A DNA stretch of 64,000 nt, taken from the NCBI RefSeq assembly GCF_018130145.1, contig NZ_JAFCMB010000016.1:85670-149669 (forward strand), given 5' to 3'. Source of the DNA: Bradyrhizobium sp. AUGA SZCCT0176. Its GTDB lineage: Bacteria; Pseudomonadota; Alphaproteobacteria; Rhizobiales; Xanthobacteraceae. This document shows, piece by piece, positions 1-9,652 of the stretch (positions are counted from its first letter, which is position 1; every line of letters starts with the position of its first letter). The position numbers were made by a program, and so were the translations under genes. A model generated the notes under the pieces. The model saw only the letters and a list, made by a program, of their open reading frames with translations. It ran no database searches and was not told where the DNA came from.

Positions 1-2396
1 TCCGCGTAGCTCAGCCATCCACGATCGCCGAGTTGCTCGGCCTTGCCGACAGCCTCCTCCCCGGCCTCGATCGCTTCGACGGGCGCGCCATAAAAATTGA
101 GCGCCGCTGCGCGCACCGCCATGGTCGCAACCTTGCGCGCATGGTCCCCGATCGCCGCTGCGCGCGCATCGGCCTCCTTCGCCAGACTCAGCCACTTGTC
201 GACAACGCCAAAGGAAGAAAACGCCACGCGCGACTCAATCCGCAGATCGATGGCAAGCGTCTCGCGCTCGGCCGATAGCGGCGCCTTGTCGAGCGCATCG
301 ATCGCAATCCCGAAATATTGCGCGCCCTCGGCCAGCGCCGAACGATCAATACATTTCCTGGCTATGTTGCGGGCGAACAGCGCACTCTTCCGCCAGTCCT
401 TTGCGCCTGTTGCGTGGTATAGAAGAACATCGGACTGGTCGTCCAGGCGACCCGACACTCCAGCCTCGATACTGGCGAGAATTCGCCGATGCAGTTTTTC
501 ACGCGCCGCTTCCAGCATGGATTCGTACGCTTCCTGGCGGATCAGTTCGTGCGGGAATTCGTAGACGTGGCTTGGCAACAAACTGACTTCGATCAGGAGT
601 TCGGCGCGATCGAGCGCGGCCAGTTGAGACTGCAGCTGCTCGTCCGGCAGGCCCGTTACCTCCTGCAAGATGCGGGCGGTTGCCTGTGTTCCGACCGCAG
701 CCGCTGTCCGAAGGAGAATCTTTTCATCCCAGCTCAAACGATCGATACGCGCGGCGATCATGCCCTGAATGGTCGCGGGCATGCCCAATCTATCCGGAGA
801 TATGTCAACGCTGGCGCTATCGTGGTGCCCGCCGAGAACGACCTGATCCGAAAGACCGCGACACACCTCTTCGATGAAAAGCGGCACGTTGCCGGTATGC
901 CGGAGGATGCGGTCCTTCAAGTCCGTCACCGACGGGGAATGCCCAAGGATATCGTCCAGCATCTCGCGACCGGCGTCGTCGTCCAGCGGACGCAACCACA
1001 GACTGACGGAGCTTCGTCGGCTACGCAGCTCCGGCGTTCCGGTCGGCCTGCTGGTGGTCACGATCAGCAACGGATGACGGGCGGTCAGTGATTCCAGGGA
1101 TTCAATTGGCGCCGCACTCGCACTATCGATCCAGTGCAAATCCTCGATCAGAAGCATGACCCGCGAGTCCTGGGTTATGCGCTCAATGACGGCACGGCTT
1201 GCCTCTGCAATTGCCCGACCACGTTGCCTGGGCTCAAGCTTGCTCCAATCCGGATCCGAAACCGGAAGGTCCAGCACGGCATCTATCGCCGCGTGCCAGA
1301 TCGGCGGCAAACCGGCGAGCGGATCCTCGCCCGGAATCGGCTTGCCGGCCCGCAAATGTGGCGACAGCGCCGATTGCAGAACGTTCTTCAACACGGCAAA
1401 GGGCGAGGCTTGCAAAGGCGGGCTGCATTCGGCCTCGATCACGCGCCAGCCGGCCGCCCGCAACTCCTCCACAAACTCGTACACCAGACGCGATTTGCCG
1501 ATGCCGGGATCGCCAAGCACGGAAACCATTTTCCCGTCTTTCGCGATTCCGTCGGCCACCGCTCTAAGAGACTTCATTTCAGAGTCTCTTCCGACGAAAC
1601 GCCCGATGCTTCGAGCCTTGCGAACCTGCCAGGTTGAGAGCTGGTGAACCCCGACTACCCTGTACATCGGAATTGGGTTTGCGAAGCCCTTCAGATGCCT
1701 CGGCTCCATCGTCTCGAAGTCAATGAACCCTTCGGATAGCAGCCGGCACGCTTCCGAGGCCATAATCTGTCCCGATGGGGCGACAGCCTGCAGTCGTTCC
1801 GCCAAGTGCTGTGCTGATCCGCCGAATTCGTAGACGTGGGAGACGTCACTCGAAACGACATAGGCCAGGACGTAGGCGGAGTGCAGCCCCACGCGCACCT
1901 GGATGCTCGGGTCGCCAAGTTCTGCAACACGCCGGATCAGTTCGATCGCTGCGTGGCAGGCAAGGCGACTATGGTTATCGTCAGCGCTTGGGGCGCCAAA
2001 CGCGGCCACCAATCCGTCCCCGAGCTCCTTGCTGACCGTGCCGCGAAATTGTCGAACCGCGGCTCGCATCGCTGACAGTGCGGGTTCGAGGCGGGAGACG
2101 GCATGTTCGGGATCGAGGTCCGCAACAATATTCGTCGAGCCGACAATATCCGCGCGCAGAATCGTTACGAATTTGAGTTCGGCCTTGGGTTCGGTAGAGG
2201 CCTGGACATCTTCGGCAACAGCACCGCCGCCGTTGATGGTTACGCGTAGCGAGTCTCCGCAATAAGCGCAGAAACTGCTTTCCGGCCGATTGGATTTACC
2301 GCAGCTGTCGCACCGCTTTTGCAGCGCCCGAGCCCCGCAGGCCGCGCAGTACTTGTCCCGCTCATCCATTGCCGATCGGCACGCATCACAAAACAT
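1..2396 (-). CDS. Class III adenylate/guanylate cyclase fused to AAA ATPase (partial)
   Basis: Reading back from ATG 2396 the frame stays open to the window edge, so only the first 798 or so residues are seen. The N-terminus carries two zinc-ribbon-like pairs (CRSAMDERDKYCAACG and CDSCGKSNRPESSFCAYCG). A class III cyclase domain follows with both metal-binding aspartates (RADIVGST and LGDGLVAAFGAP). Next comes an NTPase with a P-loop (GDPGIGKSR) and a Walker-B-like LLIEDLHWID, then alpha-helical sequence of the TPR-bearing AAA16 type. Families with this order are signalling proteins in rhizobia and actinobacteria; the ligand is unknown. The C-terminus, probably TPR repeats, is off the window. 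Confidence 0.88.
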   Translation of the reverse strand, partial: MFCDACRSAMDERDKYCAACGARALQKRCDSCGKSNRPESSFCAYCGDSLRVTINGGGAVAEDVQASTEPKAELKFVTILRADIVGSTNIVADLDPEHAVSRLEPALSAMRAAVRQFRGTVSKELGDGLVAAFGAPSADDNHSRLACHAAIELIRRVAELGDPSIQVRVGLHSAYVLAYVVSSDVSHVYEFGGSAQHLAERLQAVAPSGQIMASEACRLLSEGFIDFETMEPRHLKGFANPIPMYRVVGVHQLSTWQVRKARSIGRFVGRDSEMKSLRAVADGIAKDGKMVSVLGDPGIGKSRLVYEFVEELRAAGWRVIEAECSPPLQASPFAVLKNVLQSALSPHLRAGKPIPGEDPLAGLPPIWHAAIDAVLDLPVSDPDWSKLEPRQRGRAIAEASRAVIERITQDSRVMLLIEDLHWIDSASAAPIESLESLTARHPLLIVTTSRPTGTPELRSRRSSVSLWLRPLDDDAGREMLDDILGHSPSVTDLKDRILRHTGNVPLFIEEVCRGLSDQVVLGGHHDSASVDISPDRLGMPATIQGMIAARIDRLSWDEKILLRTAAAVGTQATARILQEVTGLPDEQLQSQLAALDRAELLIEVSLLPSHVYEFPHELIRQEAYESMLEAAREKLHRRILASIEAGVSGRLDDQSDVLLYHATGAKDWRKSALFARNIARKCIDRSALAEGAQYFGIAIDALDKAPLSAERETLAIDLRIESRVAFSSFGVVDKWLSLAKEADARAAAIGDHARKVATMAVRAAALNFYGAPVEAIEAGEEAVGKAEQLGDRGWLSYA

Positions 2397-2877
2397 AATC
2401 GCGTCCTGACGGGATCAGTCGATTATTCGAGTAATTTCTCGTATTTAGCCTTGTATTTAGCTGCCATTCGGAATGGTGACCCATTCCGCCCGCCTCTGCA
2501 AGGTTGTTATCCCCGATGAACCAGCGGATTAAGACGGCCTTTTGTCTGCCCCGCGTCTGGATGTGCCGATGGCCACTTTGCGGGGTCAAGCCTTAACCAT
2601 GTAGGCTCATCGGAGCAGATCGGACGCCGGCAGCCCCCGAACTCTCGGGGTACCCGGCGCAGTCATACCGCCCGACGGAAAAAACCTGACGTTCGGTGGA
2701 CGGACTCGACATTCATCGCGGATGAGATGGTCACCGCCTTGCTTCAACACCTGAACAGCAGTTGCGCGGCGATCTAGCAATAGACGTTGAGGCTCGACTT
2801 TGTTGGCTGCCATGCAACGCTGATAATGGCTTTCGACACCCACGGTCGGTGCAACCGATCAGTGAGGAGAAAGCCTA
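2397..2877. other. Intergenic, no recognised gene
   Basis: No coding frame here resembles a known family. The only structure seen is a small GC-rich inverted repeat, CCCCGA-ACTC-TCGGGG at 2635-2650, without a T-run. The promoter of the cyclase gene should lie at its left end. Confidence 0.4.
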
Positions 2878-3150
2878 CTCCCCCTTGAGGCCGCATCGCG
2901 GACCACCGCGCTCCACTTGCGCGTCTCGCCGTCGATGACTTTGCCGAACTCCGCGGCCGTGCCGCTGCGTGAGCTTCCAGCCCCCGGACCAGCAGCTTCT
3001 GTTTCACCTCGGGATCGGCAAGCGCGCGGCCAGCCTCTGCCTGTACCCAAAGGTCAGGCCCTCGGGCCGTGACTTGCCGTAAGCGTTCAGCTCCTGCAGG
3101 TCCTTTGAACGCCGCCTGCGCATTGGCGATCAGAAATATCGGCGCAACGA
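2878..3150 (-). pseudogene. Relic of a TctC/Bug-family periplasmic binding protein
   Basis: Three reading frames on the minus strand together spell pieces of a Bug protein. They are IFLIANAQAAF near 3130, LQELNAYGKSRPEGLTFGY near 3095-3040, and ALADPEVKQKLLVRGLEA followed after a frame change by EFGKVIDGETRKWSAVV near 3020-2895. The order matches the middle and the extreme C-terminus of the family, with a large internal deletion and at least two frameshifts. Intact TctC/Bug proteins are about 320 residues and bind carboxylates in the periplasm. No start codon or signal peptide remains. Confidence 0.62.
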
Positions 3151-3450
3151 CCTTTCAACTCACCGACCGGCCTCGCGCCGGCGGCGCCGCGCCCGTCGGC
3201 GGTCCCGGCCGCCGTCCCGCGGCGGGAATGGGCGATCCGCCATATCTGCGCCGGTGGCCGGCCAGCGCCACCAACGGTTGCGGCCGCGTCATTTTCGGAT
3301 GATCCCCCGAACGTAGGGTCCCAAAGGTTGCATCCGCGTTCCATTGTGGCTTGTGGCCGGGCGCGCTTTAGTTCTAACCTTACAGCAAAAGCGCCATAGA
3401 GCGCGGACAGGCGAAAAGAACCAAACAAAACGAGATCTTTGGGAGGATCA

Positions 3451-4707
3451 ATGAAACGCAGGACGCTTCTCGGCGGAACGATCACCGCCGCCGTGCTTGG
3501 CCTAACTTTTGGGCTCAACTCAGCCGCACTCGCTCAACAGCCCCCGATCAAGATCGGCATGTCGATGGCACAGACCGGCGGTCTGGCGGGCGGCGGCAAG
3601 GCCTCGCAGCTCGGGATCGAGATCTGGCGCGACGACGTCAACGCCAGGGGTGGCCTGCTCGGCCGCAAGGTCGAACTCATCGTTTATGACGACAAGTCGA
3701 GCGCTTCGGAAACGCCGGCGATCTATTCCAAGCTTCTGGACGTCGACAAGGTCGATATCCTGTTCGCGCCCTACGCGACCGTGCCCACCGCGCCGCTGAT
3801 GCCGCTGGTCAAGCAGCGCGGCATGTTGCTGATGGGCAACTTCTCGTTCCAGGTGAACAGCAAGGTTGGCCACGACATGTGGTTCAACAATGCCCCATGG
3901 GGACCGGCCGACAGCTGGGCGGCGTCCTTCCTCGAACTCGGCCAGAAGGCCGGCGGCAAGACCATCGCGCTGCTCGCGGCCGACCAGGAATTCGCGCAGA
4001 ACCTGGCGCTGACCGCACGCGACGTCGCCAAGAAGATGAACATGCAGATCGTGTTCGACCAGGCCTATCCGCCGAACACGGTGGAATTCTCCTCGATCCT
4101 GCGTGCGCTCAAGGCTGCCAAGCCCGACATCGTCTATGTCGCGTCCTATCCGCCGGATTCGGCCGGGATCCTGCGCGCCGTGAACGAAATCGGGATCGGC
4201 AACAACGTCAAGATCTTCGGCGGCGGCATGGTCGGCCTGCAGTTCGGCGCGGTGATGGAAAATCTCGGCTCCCTGCTCAATGGCGTCGTCAACTACAACA
4301 CATGGCTGCCGGAACCGAGCATGCAGAACGAGGGGACCAAAGCGTTCTTCGAGACCTATACCAAGCGCGCCATCGAAGCCAAGGTCGATCCGCTCGGCTA
4401 CTATCTGGCGCCGTTCGGCTACGCCAGCGGCCAGATGATCGAGCAGGCGATCAAGGCAGTGGGATCGCTCGACCAGAAGGCGCTCGCAAAGTATCTGCGC
4501 GAGAACGAGCACAAGACCATCGTCGGTCCGATCGCGTTCGCCGCCGACGGCGAGCGAAAGGAATCCGCAACGCTGCAGGCGCAGTTCCGTGGCGTCGTGG
4601 ACAAGAATATGGACCAGTTCCGCAAGTCCGGCACCCAGGTGATCCTGTTCCCGGCGAAAATGAAATCCGGCGATCTCATCAGCCCGTTCGAGGCTGCCCG
4701 GAAATAA
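3451..4707 (+). CDS. ABC transporter substrate-binding protein, branched-chain amino acid (LivK/HAAT) type
   Basis: Periplasmic binding component of the importer encoded by the next four genes. Start chosen at ATG 3451 because an in-frame TTG at 3439 overlaps the ribosome site GGGAGG (3441-3446). The 418-residue product begins MKRRTLL and has a signal peptide ending near ALAQQ. The mature part opens with IKIGMSMAQTGGLAG, the usual opening of type I periplasmic binding proteins for amino acids, amides and aromatic acids. The actual ligand cannot be read from sequence. The downstream P450 and flavin monooxygenase suggest a non-amino-acid organic compound, which is inference. Confidence 0.9.
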   Translation: MKRRTLLGGTITAAVLGLTFGLNSAALAQQPPIKIGMSMAQTGGLAGGGKASQLGIEIWRDDVNARGGLLGRKVELIVYDDKSSASETPAIYSKLLDVDKVDILFAPYATVPTAPLMPLVKQRGMLLMGNFSFQVNSKVGHDMWFNNAPWGPADSWAASFLELGQKAGGKTIALLAADQEFAQNLALTARDVAKKMNMQIVFDQAYPPNTVEFSSILRALKAAKPDIVYVASYPPDSAGILRAVNEIGIGNNVKIFGGGMVGLQFGAVMENLGSLLNGVVNYNTWLPEPSMQNEGTKAFFETYTKRAIEAKVDPLGYYLAPFGYASGQMIEQAIKAVGSLDQKALAKYLRENEHKTIVGPIAFAADGERKESATLQAQFRGVVDKNMDQFRKSGTQVILFPAKMKSGDLISPFEAARK

Positions 4708-4716
4708 CCATCGCGG

Positions 4717-4817
4717 CTGGAGTCCCGTTTCGATTAAATCGAAACGGGACTCTAGATTCCTTATTTTGACGCGTTTTCTTGACGCGAACCGGCATCCACT
4801 TCGCTGGAAAACGCTAT
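4717..4817. repeat. Dispersed hairpin repeat, family A, copy 1
   Basis: A 15-bp perfect stem, GAGTCCCGTTTCGAT with its complement at 4738-4752, is followed by the conserved tail GACGCGTTTTCTTGACGCG and then CCACTTCGCTGGAAAACGCT. The same tail recurs at 18748, 21290 and 58148, next to stems of different sequence. It lies between livK and livH, so it may also act as a partial terminator that lowers permease expression relative to the binding protein. Confidence 0.8.
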
Positions 4818-4944
4818 GATCTCCGGACCATGGTGCGCTGACCCCGGTCGGCGCACCAGCGCCCCGAGCAATTTTGGTGGGAAAGGCAGCGCGTGCGCGA
4901 ACCGGGAAGGCGGCGGCTCAGGAGCGGGTCAAGGGGGACCTTAC

Positions 4945-5826
4945 GTGTTTTCATTTGAACTGCTGCTCGATGCAGTAGTGCTCGGGGTGCTGCTTGGCTG
5001 TTTCTACGCGGCGGTCAGCCTTGGGCTGTCAGTCGCGTTCGGCCTGCTCGACGTTCCCCACGTCGCGCACCCGGCCTTTCTGGTGCTGGCGTCCTACGCC
5101 GTCTATGTGCTCAACGAGTTCTATGGAATCGATCCGCTGCTGGCGGGACTGCTGATCACACCGTTCCTCTTCGTATTCGGTCTCGCCGCCTACCGCCTGT
5201 ACTACGAGACGTTCGAGAAACGCGGCAGCGACGCCGGCGTGCGCGGCATCGCGTTCTTCTTCGGCATCGCCTTCATCATCGAAGTCCTGATCATCCTGCA
5301 ATTCGGCGTCGACCAGCGCTCGGTCACCGCGCCCTATATCGGCAAGGCCTGGCGGATCGGCGATATGCGGATTCCCTACCGGCTGGTGGTCGCGTTCGCC
5401 GTCGCCGCTTTGCTGACGACCCTGCTGGCGCTTTATCTGTCGAAGACCTTCATGGGACGCGCGATCCGCGCGGTCGCCCAGGACCAGGAAGCGCTGCGGC
5501 TGATGGGCGCCAACCCGATCCGGATCAAGCAATGGGCGTTCGGCATCGCAACGGCCGTGCTCGGCATTGCCGGCGCCCTGCTCATCATCGTCGCCCCCGT
5601 CGACCCGACGCTCGACCGCGCCTACATCGGACGGACCTTCTGCGTCGTCGTCATGGCCGGGCTCGGCAGCATGACCGGCACGCTGGTCGCCGCCATCATC
5701 CTCGGCGTCGCCGAATCGATCGTGCTGACCCTGTTCGGCGCCTCCTGGGCGCCGGCCATTTCCTTCGCGATGCTGCTCGGCGTTCTCGCCGTGCGGCCGC
5801 AGGGGCTGTTCGGCAGGCGGTCATGA
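4945..5826 (+). CDS. livH: Branched-chain amino acid type ABC transporter permease (LivH)
   Basis: Inner-membrane permease. The frame is open from 4816, but the family normally begins just before the first membrane helix. GTG 4945 (MFSFELLLDAVVLGVLLG) follows an AAGGGGG ribosome site at 4931-4937, so that start is preferred, giving 293 residues. Multiple hydrophobic segments run through the protein, and the conserved loop AQDQEALRLMGANPIRIK (about residues 177-194) is the LivH signature that contacts the ATPase. The stop overlaps the start of livM by ATGA, indicating coupled translation. Confidence 0.9.
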   Translation: MFSFELLLDAVVLGVLLGCFYAAVSLGLSVAFGLLDVPHVAHPAFLVLASYAVYVLNEFYGIDPLLAGLLITPFLFVFGLAAYRLYYETFEKRGSDAGVRGIAFFFGIAFIIEVLIILQFGVDQRSVTAPYIGKAWRIGDMRIPYRLVVAFAVAALLTTLLALYLSKTFMGRAIRAVAQDQEALRLMGANPIRIKQWAFGIATAVLGIAGALLIIVAPVDPTLDRAYIGRTFCVVVMAGLGSMTGTLVAAIILGVAESIVLTLFGASWAPAISFAMLLGVLAVRPQGLFGRRS

Positions 5827-6782
5827 AGCGCAACGGTATCTTTTTCTGGATTGGCGCGGCGGTCTTTCTGATCGCCATTGCGCTGATGACAAAGCTCATC
5901 ACCAACGAGTACCCCTTCTTCGCCGGCTATGTGATCCTGCAATTCATCGTGCTCGCGGTAGCCTGGAGCATCCTCGGTGGCCATGCCGGCTATGTGAATT
6001 TCGGCACCAGCGCGTTTTTCGGCATGGGCGTCTACACGGCGGTGTTCCTGTTCAAGGTGGCCGGCGCGCCGCTCCTGGTGCAGATCGTCGCCGCCGCCGG
6101 CGTCGGCGCGCTGATGGGCTTTGCATTGGGCCTATTGACCCTGCGCATGCAGGGCATCTTCTTCTCGATTGCGACGATCGCGCTGACCATCGTGATCGAG
6201 ACCTCGATCACCAACTGGCGTTATGTCGGCGGCGCGGCCGGTATCCAGTTGCAACGACCGCCGGTGACGTGGCCGTTCTCCGGCTATGTGCAGATGCTGT
6301 TCTTTGTCCAGGCGGTGCTCGTGGTGCTGGCGGTTGTGGTTTCGCGCTACATCCAGAATTCGTGGATCGGCCGCGGCCTGCAGGCGCTGCGGGACGACGA
6401 ACTCGCTGCGGAATGCACTGGTGTGCCGACCCTGCGGCTGAAAGTGCTGGCCTGCGTCGTCTCCGGCGCGCTGATGTGCGCAGCCGGCGCACCCGCCGCG
6501 ATGTATCTGCAATATGCCGACCCCTCCTCCGCGTTCAACCTCAACTATTCGGTCTCGACGCTGGCGATGTCGCTGATCGGCGGCACCGCGCATTGGGCCG
6601 GCCCGATCGTCGGCGCCATCCTGCTGGGCACCACGCAGCAATTGCTGACCGTGACCATCTCGTCGGAAGTGAACGTGCTGGTGCTCGGCGTCATGCTGGT
6701 GCTGTTCGTGGTGGCCGCACCGGAGGGCTTGATCGGCCTGCTGCGCCGGGTTCGCGACAAGCGCAGGGAGGGCAAGCAATGA
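5823..6782 (+). CDS. livM: Branched-chain amino acid type ABC transporter permease (LivM)
   Basis: Second permease subunit, 319 residues, with start ATG 5823 overlapping the livH stop. The N-terminus MKRNGIFFWIGAAVF is a membrane helix. GGHAGYVNFGTSAFFGMG matches the conserved LivM loop, and the ATPase-contact segment RDDELAAECTGVP lies near residue 190. The C-terminus ends in a basic cytoplasmic tail (RRVRDKRREGKQ). It overlaps the next gene by ATGA, so livH to livG form one translationally coupled unit. Confidence 0.9.
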   Translation: MKRNGIFFWIGAAVFLIAIALMTKLITNEYPFFAGYVILQFIVLAVAWSILGGHAGYVNFGTSAFFGMGVYTAVFLFKVAGAPLLVQIVAAAGVGALMGFALGLLTLRMQGIFFSIATIALTIVIETSITNWRYVGGAAGIQLQRPPVTWPFSGYVQMLFFVQAVLVVLAVVVSRYIQNSWIGRGLQALRDDELAAECTGVPTLRLKVLACVVSGALMCAAGAPAAMYLQYADPSSAFNLNYSVSTLAMSLIGGTAHWAGPIVGAILLGTTQQLLTVTISSEVNVLVLGVMLVLFVVAAPEGLIGLLRRVRDKRREGKQ

Positions 6783-7525
6783 CGCCCCCCGGCACCAGCG
6801 CACCCCTGCTGCAGATATCAGGGCTTACAAAGCGCTTCGGCGGCTTTACCGCGCTCGACAATGTCAGCGTCGACATCCGCCCCGGCGAACGGTTCGGCCT
6901 GATCGGCCCGAACGGCTCGGGAAAGACCACGCTGATCAACTGCATCTCCGGCGCGTTCCGCACCGAGGCCCGCACTGTGGTGTTCCGCGGCGAGGACATC
7001 ACGCAATTGCCGGCGCATGTCCGCACCCGCCGCGGCATTGCCCGCAGCTTCCAGATCCCGCGGCCGTTCAAAAGCATGACGGTGGTCGAGAACCTGATGG
7101 TGGCGCTTGATTTCGCGGTGGCCACGGATCCGCTCGTCTCGGCTGCGCACCGGCACGAGACCGCGATGTCGATCCTTGCCGGCATGGGTCTCGCGTCCAA
7201 GGCCGATGCATCCGCCACCACGCTGAGCCAGGTCGAACTGCGCAAGATGGAGCTCGCCCGCGCGATGGCGACGCGGCCCAAACTGCTGATATCAGACGAG
7301 GCGATGGCCGGGCTTTCCTCTTCGGAAGTCGACGAGGTGCTTGATCTCCTGATGAGCCTTGCGGACCAGGACATCACCGTCATCATGATCGAGCACATCA
7401 TGCAGGCGGTGATGCGTTTTTCGCAGCGCGTGATGTGCCTCGACGCCGGCAAGATCATCGCGATCGGCGCGCCGAACGAAGTCATGGCCAACCAGCGGGT
7501 GCAGGAGGCCTATCTTGGCACTTAG
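6779..7525 (+). CDS. livG: ABC transporter ATP-binding protein (LivG)
   Basis: Cytoplasmic ATPase subunit, 248 residues, starting at ATG 6779. Walker A is GPNGSGKTT (about residues 43-51), the Q-loop region is RSFQIPRPF, and Walker B is LLISDEAMAGL with the catalytic Glu present. The signature motif is divergent: LSQVELRKMELARA replaces the canonical LSGGQ or LPYGQ form. LivG proteins vary here, so activity is still expected. The HIMQAV segment carries the switch histidine. It overlaps livF by 11 bases. Confidence 0.9.
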   Translation: MTPPGTSAPLLQISGLTKRFGGFTALDNVSVDIRPGERFGLIGPNGSGKTTLINCISGAFRTEARTVVFRGEDITQLPAHVRTRRGIARSFQIPRPFKSMTVVENLMVALDFAVATDPLVSAAHRHETAMSILAGMGLASKADASATTLSQVELRKMELARAMATRPKLLISDEAMAGLSSSEVDEVLDLLMSLADQDITVIMIEHIMQAVMRFSQRVMCLDAGKIIAIGAPNEVMANQRVQEAYLGT

Positions 7526-8252
7526 CCTCGCGATCTCAGGCCTCGATGCCGGTTACGGCGCCGTCAAGGCGCTGCGCGGCGTCTCGCTCGATGTCAAAGC
7601 GGGCGAGACCGTCGCCCTGCTCGGCACCAACGGCAACGGCAAGAGCACGCTGATGAAGTGCGTCGCCGGGCTGGTGCGGCCGCAGCGCGGAACCATGCAG
7701 CTGACGATCGACGGCACCACGCACGACCTGACCAAATTGTCGCCGGAAGCCATCGTCGATCTCGGCGTCGCGATGGTGCCGGAGGGGCGGCGGCTGTTTC
7801 CCAAACTGACGGTACTGGAAAACCTGATGCTCGGCGCCTTCCGCAAGGCGGCCCGACGCGACATCGACAAGAATCTGGCGCAGGCCTTCGAAACCTTTCC
7901 GGTGCTGAAGGACCAGCAGAAGCAGCTCGCCGGCACCATGTCCGGCGGCCAGCAGCAGATGCTCGCGATCGCGCGCGCGCTGATGTCCTCGCCGCGCCTG
8001 CTCTTGGTCGACGAGCCGTCGGTCGGACTGTCGCCGCTCTTGGTATCGCAAACCATTTCCAAGATCGGCGATCTCAATCAGCGCCTCGGCCTCACCGTGC
8101 TGATGGCCGAGCAGAACTTCAACCAGGCGATCCGCATCGCCAACCGCGGCTACATCATCGTCCACGGCGAGATCGTTGTCGCGGCCAGTTCCGTCGACGA
8201 ATTGAAGGGTAACGACATCGTCAAGCGGCTCTATCTCGGCGGCATAGCCTGA
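7515..8252 (+). CDS. livF: ABC transporter ATP-binding protein (LivF)
   Basis: Second ATPase, 245 residues. TTG 7515 is chosen because an AGGAGG ribosome site sits at 7503-7508 with ideal spacing, inside the 3' end of livG. Walker A is GTNGNGKST, the signature is TMSGGQQQMLAIARAL, Walker B is LLLVDEPSVGLSP, and the switch His is replaced in MAEQNFNQA, as usual for LivF. Completes a K-H-M-G-F importer transcribed rightward. Confidence 0.92.
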   Translation: MALSLAISGLDAGYGAVKALRGVSLDVKAGETVALLGTNGNGKSTLMKCVAGLVRPQRGTMQLTIDGTTHDLTKLSPEAIVDLGVAMVPEGRRLFPKLTVLENLMLGAFRKAARRDIDKNLAQAFETFPVLKDQQKQLAGTMSGGQQQMLAIARALMSSPRLLLVDEPSVGLSPLLVSQTISKIGDLNQRLGLTVLMAEQNFNQAIRIANRGYIIVHGEIVVAASSVDELKGNDIVKRLYLGGIA

Positions 8253-8314
8253 TGGCGCAAGACGGCGCGCACGCGTCCTTGTAAAGTCGGCAACCTGACC
8301 GGAGAAACCAGCCG

Positions 8315-9652
8315 ATGCGTCTCCTGAGCGAAGACTTCCCCTTGGGCCTGCCCGCCGGACCCGTATTCCCCAGAGCCTATCCCGAAGTCGAGCCGGACGC
8401 GCTGTCCAATGTCGAACTGTTTCTGCAGGGACAGCCGTTCGACATCTACGCGCAGCTGCGCGCCGAGGCGCCGGTGGCGTGGCAGCGCGAGGGCAATAAC
8501 GGCCCCGGCTTCTGGGCACTGACCCAATATAACGACGTGATGCGCGTCGATGGCGATCCCAAAACCTTCTCGTCGCAGAAGGGCGGGATTTTGATGGCCT
8601 ATGGTCCGCCCGAAACGCGGCATCCGCTGCTGTTCCGCGCCTCCGTCGATGCCATGATCAACATGGACGCGCCCTGGCACCTGCAACTCCGCAAGGAGCA
8701 CATGCCCTATTTCACGCCGGGCTATCTCACGGGCATCCGGGAGAAAGTGGCTATCGAGACCACGCGGCTGATCGACGGCATGGCCGGCCTTGGCGAATGC
8801 GACATGGTCGAGACGCTGTCGTCACGCCTGCCGCTGTTCACGCTGTGCGAAATCCTCGGGGTGCCGGAAGCCGACCGGCCGAAATTCCTCGACTGGATGC
8901 ACTATCTCGAAGTGGCCGGCCATGTCGCGGCGACGCAACGCAAAAATCCGCAGCCCACGCCCGAGTTCATGGCGTTCGTCAAGGCGTTCAACGAGAACGT
9001 CGCCGAGATGTTCGCCTATGGCCAGCACATGCTGCAGAAGCGACGCGCCGATCCAAAGCCCGATCTGATGAGCGCTATCGCGCGCGCCACCATCGACGGC
9101 GAATTGCTACGCGACGAATATCTCGACGGCTCCTGGCTGCTGATCGTGTTCGCCGGCAACGACACCACGCGCAATTCGATTTCCGGCTCGATGAAGCTCT
9201 TGACCGAATTTCCCGATCAGAAGCGCGCGCTGATGTCCGACCTATCGCTGATGCCCAACGCCGTGGATGAGCTGATCCGCATGATCAGCCCGGTGATCTA
9301 CATGCGCCGCACCGCCACGGAAGATACCGAGATCGGGGCACAGAAGATCGCGGCCGGCGAGAAGGTCATCATGTATTACGGCGCCGCCAATCGCGATCCC
9401 GCGATCTTTCCCGATCCTGACAGGCTCGACATCCGCCGCGCCAATGCGTCCAGGAACATCGCCTTCGGCTTCGGCCCGCATGTCTGCATCGGCAAGCGCG
9501 TGGCGCAGCTGCAGCTCGAAGAAGTCTATCGCCAGCTGCTGACGCGGCTGCCGGATATCGAATACGCCGGCGGCATCGAAATGGCGCCGAACAATTTCGT
9601 CCACGCCATCCGCAAACTGCCGGTGCGCTTCACTCCGCAGCGCTCGATCTGA
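8315..9652 (+). CDS. Cytochrome P450
   Basis: Soluble bacterial P450 of 445 residues, about normal length. The I-helix oxygen-activation motif AGNDTT is near residue 280, the K-helix ExxR is ELIR near 319, and the heme-ligand loop is FGFGPHVCIGKRVA with Cys near 391. The start ATG 8315 follows GGAGAAACC. There is no membrane anchor, so a ferredoxin/reductase partner is needed; none is encoded nearby. It lies 62 bases after livF in the same direction and converges on a flavin monooxygenase with a 23-base overlap of coding ends. Substrate unknown; a link to the ligand of the adjacent importer is inference. Confidence 0.92.
   Translation: MRLLSEDFPLGLPAGPVFPRAYPEVEPDALSNVELFLQGQPFDIYAQLRAEAPVAWQREGNNGPGFWALTQYNDVMRVDGDPKTFSSQKGGILMAYGPPETRHPLLFRASVDAMINMDAPWHLQLRKEHMPYFTPGYLTGIREKVAIETTRLIDGMAGLGECDMVETLSSRLPLFTLCEILGVPEADRPKFLDWMHYLEVAGHVAATQRKNPQPTPEFMAFVKAFNENVAEMFAYGQHMLQKRRADPKPDLMSAIARATIDGELLRDEYLDGSWLLIVFAGNDTTRNSISGSMKLLTEFPDQKRALMSDLSLMPNAVDELIRMISPVIYMRRTATEDTEIGAQKIAAGEKVIMYYGAANRDPAIFPDPDRLDIRRANASRNIAFGFGPHVCIGKRVAQLQLEEVYRQLLTRLPDIEYAGGIEMAPNNFVHAIRKLPVRFTPQRSI

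Noticed and set aside
3520..4512. 330-residue open frame antisense to the substrate-binding gene
   Set aside because: Composition is that of a shadow frame; the plus strand has a signal peptide and clear family sequence.
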